Part shown: positions 1-23,895 of the stretch, piece by piece | How positions within the stretch are numbered: position 1 is the stretch's first letter | Layout: the number at the start of each line of letters is the position of its first letter | Origin: Distichodus sexfasciatus | Lineage: Eukaryota; Chordata; Actinopteri; Characiformes; Distichodontidae | Reading direction: 5' to 3' | Length of the DNA stretch: 64,000 bases | Assembly: GCA_032718565.1 (NCBI GenBank) | Contig: JAVGVS010000238.1 | Span: forward strand, 371,001-435,000 | Made by a program: the position numbers and the translations under genes | The notes under the pieces: generated by a model | What the model was told of the DNA's origin: nothing | Seen by the model: the letters and a program-made list of their open reading frames with translations, nothing else | The model's database searches: none

Positions 1-923
1 CCTCTCGCGAGTGTCTTTTTTCCACTCGATGTGTTAAATGTCCTCGCGCGCGAAGTCGATTACCGACGAGTGGCTTTTTTGCTCGAGTGAGATTTCTGCG
101 CGCGCGGTTTGAAAGAGGGCGGGGTTTGGCAGTTTGGGGGCGGGGTTTTGGCAGTTTGGGGGCGGGGTTTGGCAGCTTCCGCCTGCAAATCCTACTGGCC
201 GATGGCTCCTGGTCTTGTGATTGACTGCACACTACAGACAGTTTTTACAGAAAAACCAAAGATGACGTAGAAAGAGGAACGGCGACAGGTAGATTAAACA
301 CAAGTTATAGTTCATCAATCTTATAATTATAATTTAATAGTTAGGTCTTACACGTTTAATAAGCACGTAATCAATGGCTCCCCTTGACCACTTGTCTGTC
401 CCCAATTCAACATAAACACAGATGCACAAGTCAATCACAAGATGATCACTAGATGATCAGCCGTTTTCCATAGTTGAGATACAGGCTTCAGAAATCTGAT
501 AAATCACCTCTGCCCAAAATACACATTGTCAAGTAGGTGTTACTTTTTGGACGTCGAGTTACTGGAGGTGTTACATTTTACATTTTGAGAGTTACATTTT
601 ATTTATTTAAATTTGTAAAGAAAATTTGTTATGGAAATAAAGCATTATATTAAAGAAAATTAGATTTTTGTTTGTATTTGCTGTAGAGCTGCCACTATTA
701 TATGTCACTATTATAAAAGTAACTAGTAAACAGGGAAAGTAACTACCGCGTTACATTAAAAAAGTTGAAACCCATTATTTTGTGTCAATGTCGTTGACTA
801 CTCGCAGCAGCTCTAATTTTCTGTTATCTGGGGAAAAAATCGGTATCGGAAAAATCGTTATCGGCCGATCACACTTACAAAAAAAAGGAATCGGCCAAGA
901 AAATTGCAATCGGTGCATCCCTA
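1..923 (-). mobile_element. hAT-like non-autonomous DNA transposon, truncated by the window edge
   Basis: The right part of this stretch is the reverse complement of the element at 46903-48004: the same GC-rich block (repeats of GGGCGGGGTTTTGGCAG), the same AT-rich middle and the same terminus, ending GATTGCAATCGGTGCATC then CCTA at 923. The other end lies beyond position 1. No transposase reading frame is visible. The YAGGG-type terminus fits the hAT superfamily. Confidence is high that it is the same family as the 46903 copy and moderate on superfamily. Confidence 0.8.
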
Positions 924-1554
924 CACATCACACCCAGCATCTCCACATAACGCACAACTCGTCTTCTTGTTGCTGCTTCTGCTGTCCTACTGGAAACGTG
1001 TTCACTAGATCAACTTCAACCATATTACTCACCTGATTGGAGACCAGATCAGCCACTCAGCTTCCTCCAAGCCTGCGACTGGCTGCTGTTTTACACATTT
1101 ATAACGCTGTAGCAAGTGGAGCGAGTGTGACGCTGGAGTTGAGCGAGTGCAGACAGCAGATTTTAAAATAACACCACACTATTTGCTGAGACAGGTTTTC
1201 ACCTTGATGAGTAATGTCGTGCCATGTATTTATCACATGAGTGCAGCCCTACCCCCAACCCGCCCCAGTCCCAACACGCTGAGCACAGTGCAGGCTAAAG
1301 TAAATGTTTGGGTAAGTAAACTCACAGAAGATTACACACGCACACACTTCCTCCGACCACAGACGCTTTGAGAGATGATGAGTTGTGTTTGTGCCAAAAT
1401 AAATGTGCTGGAGGTCTTTAGGGACAGCAGTGTCCACTCGTGTGTGTGTGTGTGTTCTGTGTTTAACAGTTTCTGTGTTTCTTGACTGTAATTAAAACAG
1501 AAAACAATTAATGAGCTTCAGAAAGCCCCCACACTGACCATGACAATAACACAG

Positions 1555-1770
1555 ACATCTCTCTCTCCCTCTTTCTCTGTCTTTTTATCTCTTTATCTTT
1601 CTCCCCCCCTTATCCCTCTCTCCATCTCTCCTTTTCTCTCTCTCTCTTCCTTCCCTTCTCTTCTCTCTCTCTCCTTCTCTCTCTGCCACTTTCTCTCTCT
1701 CTCTTCCTTCCCTCCTCTTCTCTCTCTCTCCTTCTCTCTCTGCCACTTTCTCTCTCTCTTACCCCAGTTT
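1555..1770. repeat. CT-rich polypyrimidine tract
   Basis: Near-pure C/T on the + strand, including an imperfect tandem duplication of a block of about 70 bases (1646-1700 resembles 1701-1760). This explains the open frames on both strands. Confidence 0.85.
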
Positions 1771-3814
1771 CCTGGAGCTCCTTATTGTCTTCTTCCTCCT
1801 TTTTTTCCTTTCTGCTCTGTACATATAGAGAAGTATAGAACATGGCAACAATCAATAATTCATATTAGACGTGTAGCAAAGACCTCAATATTTCATGATA
1901 AAAATATGATGTCCATTGTGGGGATTTGCTTTTCCATGCAAAGAGATTTTTGTTGTGAGACTTTATTTGTGCGTTTTGCGTTTTGATCTATGTTTTGTGT
2001 GATTTGTGTAATCTGTGGTGAATGGACTGAACAGAGTTTACTGTATTGTGATATTTATTCATATTAATAGGGGTCATTATTATTGACACCAGTATTTATT
2101 ATTTTTATGGTTATAAACTGTTTATAAACTGATATGCTGATCAATTAAATGGTTGTAAAAATGCCCTACTTTGGCTCTGATGCAGCACTGTCTGAAATCA
2201 GATCTGATTGGTTAGGCTTTACTGAAGGCACCAATAGTTTGGCATTCTGACACCAAAACACAATAAAAAGCTCTCAAAATTCAATTAAGTTCAGCCTTGG
2301 TATTCTATTATTCTAATTATGATACTAGCTTTCATTTGTACTGCAGACAAATATCAGTTCAGAGTAATGGCTGTTGGTCTCTTTGATTGGAAATAGTTAG
2401 TTTGGATTTCAGTATTCTTTCTAGAACTTCACTGTGGTGTAGAAACTGATTGGTGGACACTCTGAACATGTGTTCGACATATCAGAACAGCTTGTAAGTT
2501 GTTGTTGTTGTTATTGTTATTGTCCAGTTTGGGAATGGGACGGATGGGATTGTCCGGGATCCGTGGTATTGATTGTGTGGGTTTGACCGGTACGTTGCTT
2601 GTTGTGTTTGGTGTGCCTGGCCTCTGCAATATGAGCTCAAATCAATATCACGATTAACTGAACATTTAAAATAGAATATTCTTAATGAACAGTTATTTTG
2701 TTTTGGGTTTTGGGCCTGTCCCAGCGTGCTTTGCATGTTAAAGGGGGCGGGGAGAGATGGTGATTGACAGATGGGAGGGTGTGGGGGTCAGTGGAGGATT
2801 TTAAGATCAATACGCACTATAGATCTGCTGATATTGAATGGTGTCCTGGAAAAGCCGCTGTGCAGTTGGCTTTGGTGAGGCGGTGTGGGGCTGGCTGGGG
2901 GCGTGGCCTGGGTTAGGGCTGGGCAAAATCAGCTCAAATCACCATCACTTTAACACTTTAGCTCCATTACAATTTTAAGTAATTAATAATTAAGTAATTA
3001 CCTTTTTTTAAAGTAATTTTTACCTATTTTTTCATGAAATTTTACTTAAAATGTCGGCTATAATTAATGCAGTTTTTGTGTTTTAAAGTTTTTAACACTC
3101 GTTATAAAAGGGATCACAATAAAAGCACCATTATAAATGAAATTTTAGTATCATTAGAAAGCTATAATTGTAGATGGTAGTTTGTAAACATGTGCATTTA
3201 AATATCTAGCTAAATTTAATGTCCATAAATAAAGGAAACACTCCAGTCTTTTAAAATGCCTGTCAACATTAATCCAGCCGCTCACAGTTTAACAGCTTTA
3301 TCTTTTCTCTCTTTTACCACTTTCACCTCTTTATCCCTTTCTTCTTCTACCAGCACCCCATCATTTGCTCCAGTTTTAGTTGTCTTTTATCTGAGCTGAT
3401 CTGCCGTGTGTGTGTGTCAGTGTTGGGTGTTAAAGCTGTGGTTTGTCGAACACGTCCTGGTTTGTGCCGATTTGGACGCCGTGTCACTGACCTCACGCCT
3501 TAAAGGATCATTTGGTCTTTTCGCAGCTTTTCTTGAGAAGCCTTTGGATTTTAACAGCTTTGCCCAGCGTCAAAATGTGCACAAGACAAACATTCAGTTG
3601 TTCTAATAACCGGTTATACCGCCAGCCTATAATAAAAATGTTTGTTTAAACTAATTACTTACCACACATGCCATTATCAAGACAACACACCCTTTCCCAT
3701 GGGTTCACGAAATATTTGCATATAAGCGATACTGGTGACAGGCATCAAGCAAATACGGTGCTCATATACTCTTTAAAATGATCCGATAGCAAAAGCATGA
3801 GCATTCTTGTAATA

Positions 3815-4141
3815 GGGATTTGCCTGATATTTCCAGCTGATATTTGATGATGCATTTATTGTACATGGGAATGGTAGCGTCTGTGCCAGACACGTCCAAA
3901 GTCCGAGGTGGGATTTTATACGGTCCGCGCCTTCTGTCTTAAAATGCATGGTGTTATTTTGTGCCAAAATTCTGAGCACTCAGTGGAACATTCACCAGCA
4001 AATTCTCTTGTCTTTACACACTCAACTCTGCCTGCGCTCACCCTCAACTCTGCTGTCCTTATTTATCGGCATCAGCAGGTTTAAGCATGAAAAATATTGG
4101 ATATCGGCATCGGCTGATCGTTCCCATATCGTACATCCCTA
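3815..4141 (-). mobile_element. hAT-like MITE, 'TAGGGATGYACGATA' family
   Basis: Ends CATATCGTACATCCCTA at 4141 and contains internal segments shared with 20130-20342 and 39024-39325 (TTTTGTGCCAAAATTCTGAG, CCGAGGTGGGATTTTATAC, TATTTCCAGCTGATATTTGA). The left border is unclear, so the copy is probably truncated. Confidence 0.7.
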
Positions 4142-4289
4142 CTAAATAAAGTGAAGCGATTCAGTGGCATGAAAGGATCAAGAAGATGTCAGATACAAGA
4201 GATTCCAGATTCTATATTCGTCACATACATAGTTATACAAGTACAACACGTACAAATGTAGCCTGAACCATCTAAAGGCTGTGCAATTC

Positions 4290-4432
4290 AAAATATAGAA
4301 TTTAAAAATGATTTTATGTGCCTTATTAGTACTTTTTACTGTTAAAACTGGAGCCACGTCGTCTCATCTCTCTGTATACTTGTACAGTATGTAGCAGAGA
4401 CGACAATAAAGTTTACTTTGACTTTAAAAAAG
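4290..4432 (-). repeat. Dispersed repeat with 'AAAGTAAACTTTATTGTCGT' signature
   Basis: Reverse-oriented copy of a repeat also at 5931-6062 and 21272-21420. The shared core is the TTTATTGTCGTCTCTGC stretch followed by GAGACGAGACG and CCAGTTTTAACAGTGCAA. It looks like the 3' end of a retroposon, but no open frame is attached. Confidence 0.65.
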
Positions 4433-5140
4433 TTTACAGGTTAAGAATCTTACAATAAACTAAAGAGTAAGAATTAAATATATTCATAAAATAGAGAAAA
4501 TCTTCTTATAACGTTTGTACTCTAGACAGTGACTGTATATGTGCGTATTACAGTAGTTACAGTAGATTGTCATAAAAATCTGACCACACTTTGTGACTTC
4601 ATCTGAGTGTAAAAGAAGGGGGAAGGAAGCTCACAAGGAAGTGAAATTCAGCTTCTCTCTTTGCTGAGCATTTTAAGCCATGAAGTTTGGTTGACGTTCT
4701 ATAATAAGTAGGAAGAACGATGATCATCACAAGGTGTTGCTGTAGAGAGTGTAAGACCCAGAGGCCCTCTTCTCCATCACCCAGCCTTATTGAGCTTACA
4801 TTTCACATCGATGCAAACCAAACTCGACCGTTAACACGCACGCTCACCGAGCATGGAAGGTAGTTATTGATGTGATGAGCGCTGAGTGGGAGAGCTGCTG
4901 GTGCTTTATGCCGTGTAGCGATCACTCCACCACTAATACGGCTCCGAGTCGTGCGCTTTGTGTTTTTACTGTGGGCCCCGGGGCCCGTGATGCGGAGCTG
5001 TGCTGATTTAACGGCCTGACCTTAATCTAGTGTAACAGTGGTGGAGGTCAGCTGAGTGCAGCTCCACACTGACGGGGTTCAGAGAAGATGGCGTTTGCAC
5101 ACTTATGATACTTAGATGTTGATGACAGACTTAAAGTGTG

Positions 5141-5255
5141 ATTATTTGTCATTGTGAACACAGCACAGCACACAGTGCACCACAAGCACGAGAGCTCTGC
5201 TTATGACCCATCCAAGAAGGAGCAGTGGGCAGCGTTTTGGCAGTGCCCGGGGACG
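5141..5255 (-). mobile_element. tRNA-type SINE fragment
   Basis: Shows the tail of the family: ATTATTTGTCATTGTGAACA, CAGTGCACCACAA, GACCCATCCAAGAAGGAGCA, reading on the - strand. Full-length relatives are at 22783-23030 and 34370-34622. Confidence 0.75.
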
Positions 5256-5930
5256 AGTGGGTGGGTGTATGGGTGTTTGTGCAGGGGTATGGGTGTTTGT
5301 GTACGCGTGCATGTATTGGTGTGTGTGTGTATGCATGCATATATATATAAGTGTGTGTGTATGAGTGTGTACGGATGTTTGTGAGAGTGCAGGAATCTGC
5401 ATGTGCACACACACACGTCTACGTGGATGTCAGTGTGTGCATGCTCATGTGTTTGTGCGTGTGTGTGCGTATGGATAAATGATTAAATAATACATTGTGG
5501 CTCCTCCCTGTTTTTGCCATGCTGCTAGGCACACCTGCTCCCTTCTTCATCTCACACACACACACACACACACACACACCTGCCCCCTGCTCACACCTCA
5601 GCCTGCACATAACACATTAAGGTCTCTGCATGGCTACACACACACACACACGCACACACACAGCTCCAGTCGATTCCTCTCCCCCTCTTCTTCCTCCCTG
5701 AGCCACCACTAATCCGAGTCACGGCTGATATTTGCAGCATCATCATGAGACACGGTGTGCTGTACCACACTGAAAGAAGCACTAAACAGAAGTGTACATT
5801 AGGGGTGTAACGATATATTGATACATTGATTCAGTGATCAGTGAGTCCAGAGCATCGATCTAAAATGAAAACATCAATCAGACATCATACATTTTGTAAC
5901 ATCACTTCATATCGAACAGGAAGTTTTTAT

Positions 5931-6062
5931 TAAGTCAAAGTCAAAGTAAACTTTATTGTCGTCTCTGCTATATGCTGTACAAGTAATCAGAGAGACGAGA
6001 CGTCGTGGGTCCAGTTTTAACAGTGCAAAGAACAAATAAGGCACATGGAATAAAAATATATT
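5931..6062 (+). repeat. Dispersed repeat with 'AAAGTAAACTTTATTGTCGT' signature
   Basis: Same core as at 4290-4432 and 21272-21420, followed directly by a reverse SINE fragment. Confidence 0.65.
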
Positions 6063-6068
6063 AATAGA

Positions 6069-6210
6069 ACATAGCACAGTGCACCACAACACAACGTGAG
6101 CTTGGCATTTGACCTGTCAGTGAAGGAGTAGTGTTTTGGCAGTACCCGGGGAATGGTGTCCTGCTCATAAGCACCTCAGTGGTACCTTTTCCGGTCCGGG
6201 TCTTTAACCG
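6069..6210 (-). mobile_element. tRNA-type SINE fragment
   Basis: Reverse-oriented: GCACAGTGCACCACAA, then GTGAAGGAGTAGTG, then CACCTCAGTGGTACCTTTTC, matching the SINE body in order. Confidence 0.75.
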
Positions 6211-7165
6211 GCTGATTGTACCTAAGACTGCTCAAATTGTAAATTCTAGAAATGAAGAAAATCAATAAAAATATTTAGTGAATAATGACATTTATGTTAA
6301 AGACGTCACTGGTATTAAGGGTGGAACATTGGAGCGCTTCCTTCATCTCTCCGTCCCCGCTGTTAGTACAAGAGCACACTAATTAATTATTCACAACGGC
6401 CGGTTTGTGTGGTGGTGGTTGTTTTTGTGTGGCTGTGTCATTATGCTTTTGACTGTGTCAGAGTGAAATCTGGCAGGGTGGGATGTAATCTGGTCCCCCG
6501 GCCACCGAGGCTCGGGCTTTAGACTGTGGCACGGAGCCTGTAGCAGTTTGCTCGGGTCTCTGTGGAGACGCCCACAAGTCATTCGGGAAGTGGCTCTAGT
6601 GGGCAGTAACGTGGCAGCGCTTCCACAGAAACACTCTGAAAACTTTGCTGGAACTGCTGTGTGAAGTTTGGAGGAGTTAACTTCACAATGCGGCTGACGC
6701 AACACTTCGTGGGGTTGTTGGTGTTTCATTTCTTTGTCTCATGCAAATATCAACTAGGGATGCACCGATCCAACTTTTTCAGTTCTGAAACCAATGTTGA
6801 TACTTGGGCTGTGAGTATCAGCCTATCCCGAGTACTGATCCGATAGCAGTGTTTAATGAATAAGTTGTTTATTTCTCAGTGAGGAGGAGACTGAGATTAT
6901 TGTTCTGCTTAAGGAAATACTTGACTTAAATCCTGTTTTCCTACTAAAACAATGTAATAGTTACACACCCATATGTACTGTATTTGTCTAAAATTCAGTC
7001 TCATCCATCATGGCACCTGCTGTGGTTCAAAAACAATACAATGTGCTAGATTTTCTACATTTACTTTTGTGTTTGTCTGGATAAAAGGTGTTGAGATGTG
7101 AATATTCAGGAGTAAGATTCTTTGTCACGTACAGTTGTGATAATGGTATATGCTCTTTGTGCAAA

Positions 7166-7729
7166 TACAGTACTGTGCAAAAGTTTTAGGCAGGTGTGAA
7201 AAAATGCTGTAAACAAAGAATGCTTTCAGAAATATAAATAATGATTGTTTACTTTTATCAATTTACAAAATGCAAAGTGAGCGAACAAAAGAAAAATCTA
7301 AATCAAATCAATATTTGGTGTTACTACCTTTTGCCTTCAAACCAGCATCAATTCTTATAGGTACACTTGCACAAAGTCAGGGGTTTTGTAGGATTATAGT
7401 CATTATATTATTTTGTAGGATTATAGTCATTATATTATTTTGTAGGATTACAGAATTATAGATCTGTGGTTAGTTCTCCAAGATGTTTGGAACAACCTAC
7501 CAGCCGAGTTCCTTCAAAAACTGTGTGCAAGTGAACCTAGAAGAATTGATGCTGTTTTGAAGGCAAAGGCTGGTCACACCAAATATTGATTTGATTTAGA
7601 TTTCTCTTTTGTTCATTCACTGCATTTTGTTGATTGATGAAAATAAATGATTAACACTTCCATTTTTGAAAGCTTTCTTTGTTTACAGCATTTTTTCACA
7701 CCTGCCTACAACTTTTGAACAGTACTGTA
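7166..7729. mobile_element. Palindromic (foldback) mariner-like MITE
   Basis: Starts TACAGTACTGTGCAAAAG and ends with its near-complement (CTTTTGAACAGTACTGTA is not exact: it reads ACTTTTGAACAGTACTGTA). The complementarity continues inward for about 200 bases on each side, for example CACACCAAATATTGATTTGA facing TCAAATCAATATTTGGTG. Termini starting with TA and a TACTGTGCAAAAGTTTTAGG type repeat are typical of Tc1/mariner-derived non-autonomous elements. There is no transposase frame. A short tandem duplication (TTGTAGGATTATAGTCATTA, near 7384-7450) lies in the centre. Confidence 0.75.
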
Positions 7730-8696
7730 TATGTGGGATGTGTGGGATTAACTTGCAGTAATGTGGATTATGGAGGTGGTGTGTTCACTGAGCGGTGATG
7801 CGCAGGATGTGATGGTGTATGTGTCTGTGTGTGTAACTGGATTATCCACTTGATGTTCCTGTTGACATGAGCACGTTGTAAAACTTCATCCGCTGCTGTT
7901 TGTTCTCACTGTGTACAGATGGTCAAACACACTTCATCACAACTCCTCCTCTTTATTCTACATCTCTCTCTCTCTTTTTCTCCCTTTCTCACTCTCTTGC
8001 CCCCTTTCACTTTGCTTCTCACTCTGTTTCTCCCTCTCTCAGCCTCTCTCTCAGTAACGATATATATATTTACTATGGTATTAATGATAATATTTACTAT
8101 ATTTGCCAAAGAGGCAGGAGAATAATTTACTGGACAGTTGAATTGATAATGTCCTTATGTAATATATATTTGACAAATTATTTTCTGTATTGCATGATGA
8201 TTAACCACTAATGAATGTTGAATGTGTTAATGTGTGTGAGCGTCTGAGCAGTACGGCTTGTTTGAGTTGGAGTGTCACGGCTGCTGTCCTGGGCAGGTTT
8301 AGTGTGGACAGTGTGGATTTGCTGCAGAGCTGCTCTTGTTAAACGTGTTTGTGTAATGTCATTTCCCCTCTTTCTGTCTCCATCATTAATGAGCTAGAGT
8401 GTGACTGTACTGCTGGTGCGCCGCTCGTGGCGTTGCTGTGAGCTCGTGGTGATCTCAGTGTTTGGCTGAATTCTTTCGCAGGATGTGGGGAGACGTGGTG
8501 GGGGAGAGTGTGTGCGTGTGCGCGTACGTGTGCGCGTGCGTGTGTGTGTGTGAATCCCCCGTGTTCTGACTCGGGTATTTTTAGAACAGACTCCACTCTG
8601 CTGCTCCGCTCTGAACATCACCGAGCCAGTTTAGAACCATGCAGGAGAGAGTAAGTCAGTCTTGTAGAGCTGCATGTTGTTCAGGGCTTGAGTAGA

Positions 8697-8812
8697 ACTG
8701 GGGCGGTTGGTAGTGTAGCGGTCAGGAGTCGGCCCCGTGATCACAGGGTCACCAGGCCGGGATGTGAGCTCTGCATATGGTCATCTCTGAAGGAGCAGTG
8801 GACAGCTTTCTG
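8697..8812 (+). mobile_element. tRNA-type SINE fragment with internal deletion
   Basis: The head is present (GGTAGTGTAGCGGTCAGGAG, TCGGCCCCGTGATCACAGGG); it then jumps to the tail (GAAGGAGCAGTGGACAGC). The middle, with the GGTACCACTGAGGTACTC block, is absent. Confidence 0.7.
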
Positions 8813-9069
8813 GCTTTATTACTGTTATTTTACTCTATATCTTCACTATATTCTATATCTCTCTCTTTCTCACTCACCTTCTCAACTTCTCTCTCTCCCT
8901 CTCTCTTTTTCATCCCCTTCCTGTCTTTCTCTCTCTCTTACTCCTTTTCTTTTTCTCACTCTTTCTGTCCTTTTCTCTGTCTCTGTCTTTTCCTCTCTCT
9001 CTCTTTACACACTGAGTAAGAGTAAACAGTAGTATATAATAATAACCGTATATAAGAGTGAGGAACATT

Positions 9070-9120
9070 ACATAATAATAATAATAATAATAATAACAAC
9101 AACAATAATAATAATAATAT
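9070..9120. repeat. (AAT)n / (AAC)n microsatellite
   Basis: About 50 bases of ATAATAATA-type trinucleotide repeat with a short AAC interruption. Confidence 0.9.
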
Positions 9121-9604
9121 AATGAGTGATGAAGGTGTATTTGTGGAGCTTCTGGGACGGGGCTCCCATAGCGAGGTCTTTGTGGGATTTGTAGTCTGCT
9201 CCACCAGGTTAGCGAGTGTGTGCTACTGTGCGTGTTGTGTGTGTGTGTGTGCGCACAGCTGTGCAGTGTGTGATTTGGTGCTGGGCTCCCTCAGAGCCAT
9301 GGTCTACACTCATCCTCCTGCTCTTTTGGGAAATCATCAACATCATCATCATCCAAATCATCACAGTTTACTCCTGTACGCTCATCCACACTGCTGCTGC
9401 TGCTGTATTTATGTGTGTGTATATTTGTGTTGCTGTCTAAGTTTCTCTGTGTGTCCGTGTGTGTGTATCTGTGTGTGTTTGTGTGTGACAAGAGTGCGTC
9501 TTGTCCACTGGAGGTTGCCATTAGCAACAGGGTCTGGACTCCAGCTCTCCACAGAAATAGACATTAACCTTTAAACGAGTGTTTCTCTTCATTTCTCCTC
9601 ACCT

Positions 9605-9850
9605 GCCGCTCTCTCACTGCTCCATCCATCCATCCCTTTGTCCATCCCTCCGTCTGTCCCTCCGTCCATCCATCCCTGCATCCATTTATCCGTCCATTCC
9701 TCCATCCGTCCATCCATTTATCTCTCTGTCCGTCCATCCATCCATCAATCCTTCCATTCATCCATCCACCCCGTCCAACCATTCCTCCATTCATTTATCT
9801 GTCCATCCCTCCATCCATACGTTCATTCATCCATCCATCTATCCATCCTT
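9605..9850. repeat. CATC/CCAT tetranucleotide-like microsatellite
   Basis: Imperfect CCATCCATCC/CCGTCCAT repeats over about 240 bases. This explains the long Ser/Pro/Ile/His open frame that overlaps it, which is not a gene. Confidence 0.9.
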
Positions 9851-9889
9851 CTGCCCAGCAACTGCTGGCAGCTGTCTGGTCCTTCTCTT

Positions 9890-10210
9890 CTTCTCTTCTC
9901 TCCTCTCCTTTTCAGCTCTGCTCCTCTACTTTTCTCCTCTTCTCCTCTCTTTTTCTGCTCTCTTCCTTCCCCTCTCTTTTCCTCCTCGCCCTTTCTTCTC
10001 CCCAATTCTCTTTTTCTTCTCTAACCTCCTTGTTTTCCTTCTCTTTTCTCCTCCTCTCTTCCTCTGTTCCTTCCTCTCCTCCTCCCCTCTCCTGTCTTTC
10101 TCTTGTATATGCTCTTCTTCTCCAGTCTTTCTCCTCTCCCTCTCTTCTCCTTCACTTCTTCTCTACCCTCCTCCTCTCCTTTTCTTCACTCCTCCTCTCT
10201 CACTCTCATG
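9890..10210. repeat. CT-rich polypyrimidine tract
   Basis: TCCTCTCC-type low-complexity sequence, almost free of purines, ending in a (GT)n run near 10210-10228. Confidence 0.85.
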
Positions 10211-11299
10211 CGTGTGTGTGTGTGTGTGCAGTGTCTACATGCCAGTGTTCTGCTCAGGTGTGTATTTGGACGTAAGAAGCAGAACACTAGTTGGGGTTTT
10301 TGCAGCTTGATGTACTGGTATTGAGCCTCGTGTGTTATGACATTGCTGCACATGGAGAGAGAGGGCGAGGGGGATGAGGTTAGAGGACAGATGAAGTCTC
10401 ATTGTCCCCACACTGTGCCCCGGAGTGTGTAATGAGATTATTTATTGTAGAGCGGGCGTTGCTGACACACTGCTGTACTGCACCGGCTGTAAAAATAGCA
10501 TCCAGATTACAAATAGAAGTGAAACTACACCTCGCCTTCCCCTCTCTTCTGCCTCTGAGTTATACTACGTCTATACTGCAGGTGGTACGTCGGTTCCCCA
10601 ACCGCTTAGACTACCAACATTTTGGAGATTATTTTGTCCAAAGTGGACAAAATCTTGGAAGACAAACCAAGCGCTGTGTCATGTTTTATACAGGAAATCC
10701 CAAAATTGCTTCGTGCTTTTCCAACCAAGTCAAACTATTTCTTACTCAAACAGTATTTTCCATCATAAAAGTCAGAATTCAAGTATTTATTTTTGGAATT
10801 CCAGCCGCCTTCCGGAACGTATTAAGTTCGAGTACCAAATGTACAGTACAAACCTCGTAAGTGAACTATGAGGTCTCAAAAGGTAAATAATCATTCATTT
10901 ACCATAATCGAGGAATGTTGAAGTAATTGTGATATTGGTTTGAGGTTGTATCATCGAGACTCCACCGTGCTGCTCGTCTGCTGGTTCACAGGCCATTAGG
11001 GAAAACCAGGACAGGAAGCGACGTGATGTGGGCTGCAAGCTTGCCCTGGAATTCTGCGGATCAGAGTAAACAGCAGCAGCACTTAACTGGAAGTGGTTCA
11101 GCATGACTTGTGCCTGACCTTTCGTGTTTGTGTGTTTGTGCAAACAGAAGCCGCTCCACTTTATTCCACCACTTAAAAGCTCATTTGGAGGAATTCGATT
11201 TTCACTGAGTCTTTGTTGTGCTAGAGTTTGATGACACACTTATTCATGTTAAATCAGTGTGTGTGTGTGTGTGTGTGTGTGTGTCTGTGTGTTTTACAG

Positions 11300-23895
<12,596 letters not shown>

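Larger units (their letters stand above)
924..11299. other. Repeat-rich region upstream of the first recognised camk1 exon
   Basis: No coding exon could be supported here. The stretch holds CT-rich tracts (about 1555-1770, 7960-8055, 8850-9010, 9890-10210), a CATC-type repeat (9605-9850), SINE fragments, MITEs and a large foldback element. Reading frames in it are low-complexity (Ser/Leu/Pro or Cys/Val runs) and look like simple-repeat translations. The missing first coding exon of camk1 (about 28 residues ending near the glycine-rich loop) was looked for and not recognised; it may lie here undetected or to the left of the window. Confidence 0.6.

Noticed and set aside
1540..1986. 148-residue Ser/Leu/Pro-rich open frame
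   Set aside because: It lies over a CT-rich microsatellite; no domain, no splice context, and the - strand is open too for the same reason.
8636..8660. ATGCAGGAGAGA followed by GTAAGT as a camk1 first exon
   Set aside because: The exon would end in phase 0, but the first visible camk1 exon needs a donor two bases into a codon; there is also no CaMKI-like coding before it.
9579..10310. 243-residue open frame rich in Ser/Pro/Ile/His
   Set aside because: Translation of CATC and CT repeats, open in several frames at once.
10402..10871. Two overlapping open frames of about 150 residues
   Set aside because: No recognisable domain, no repeat-encoded enzyme motif and no splice support; compatible with chance in non-repetitive DNA.
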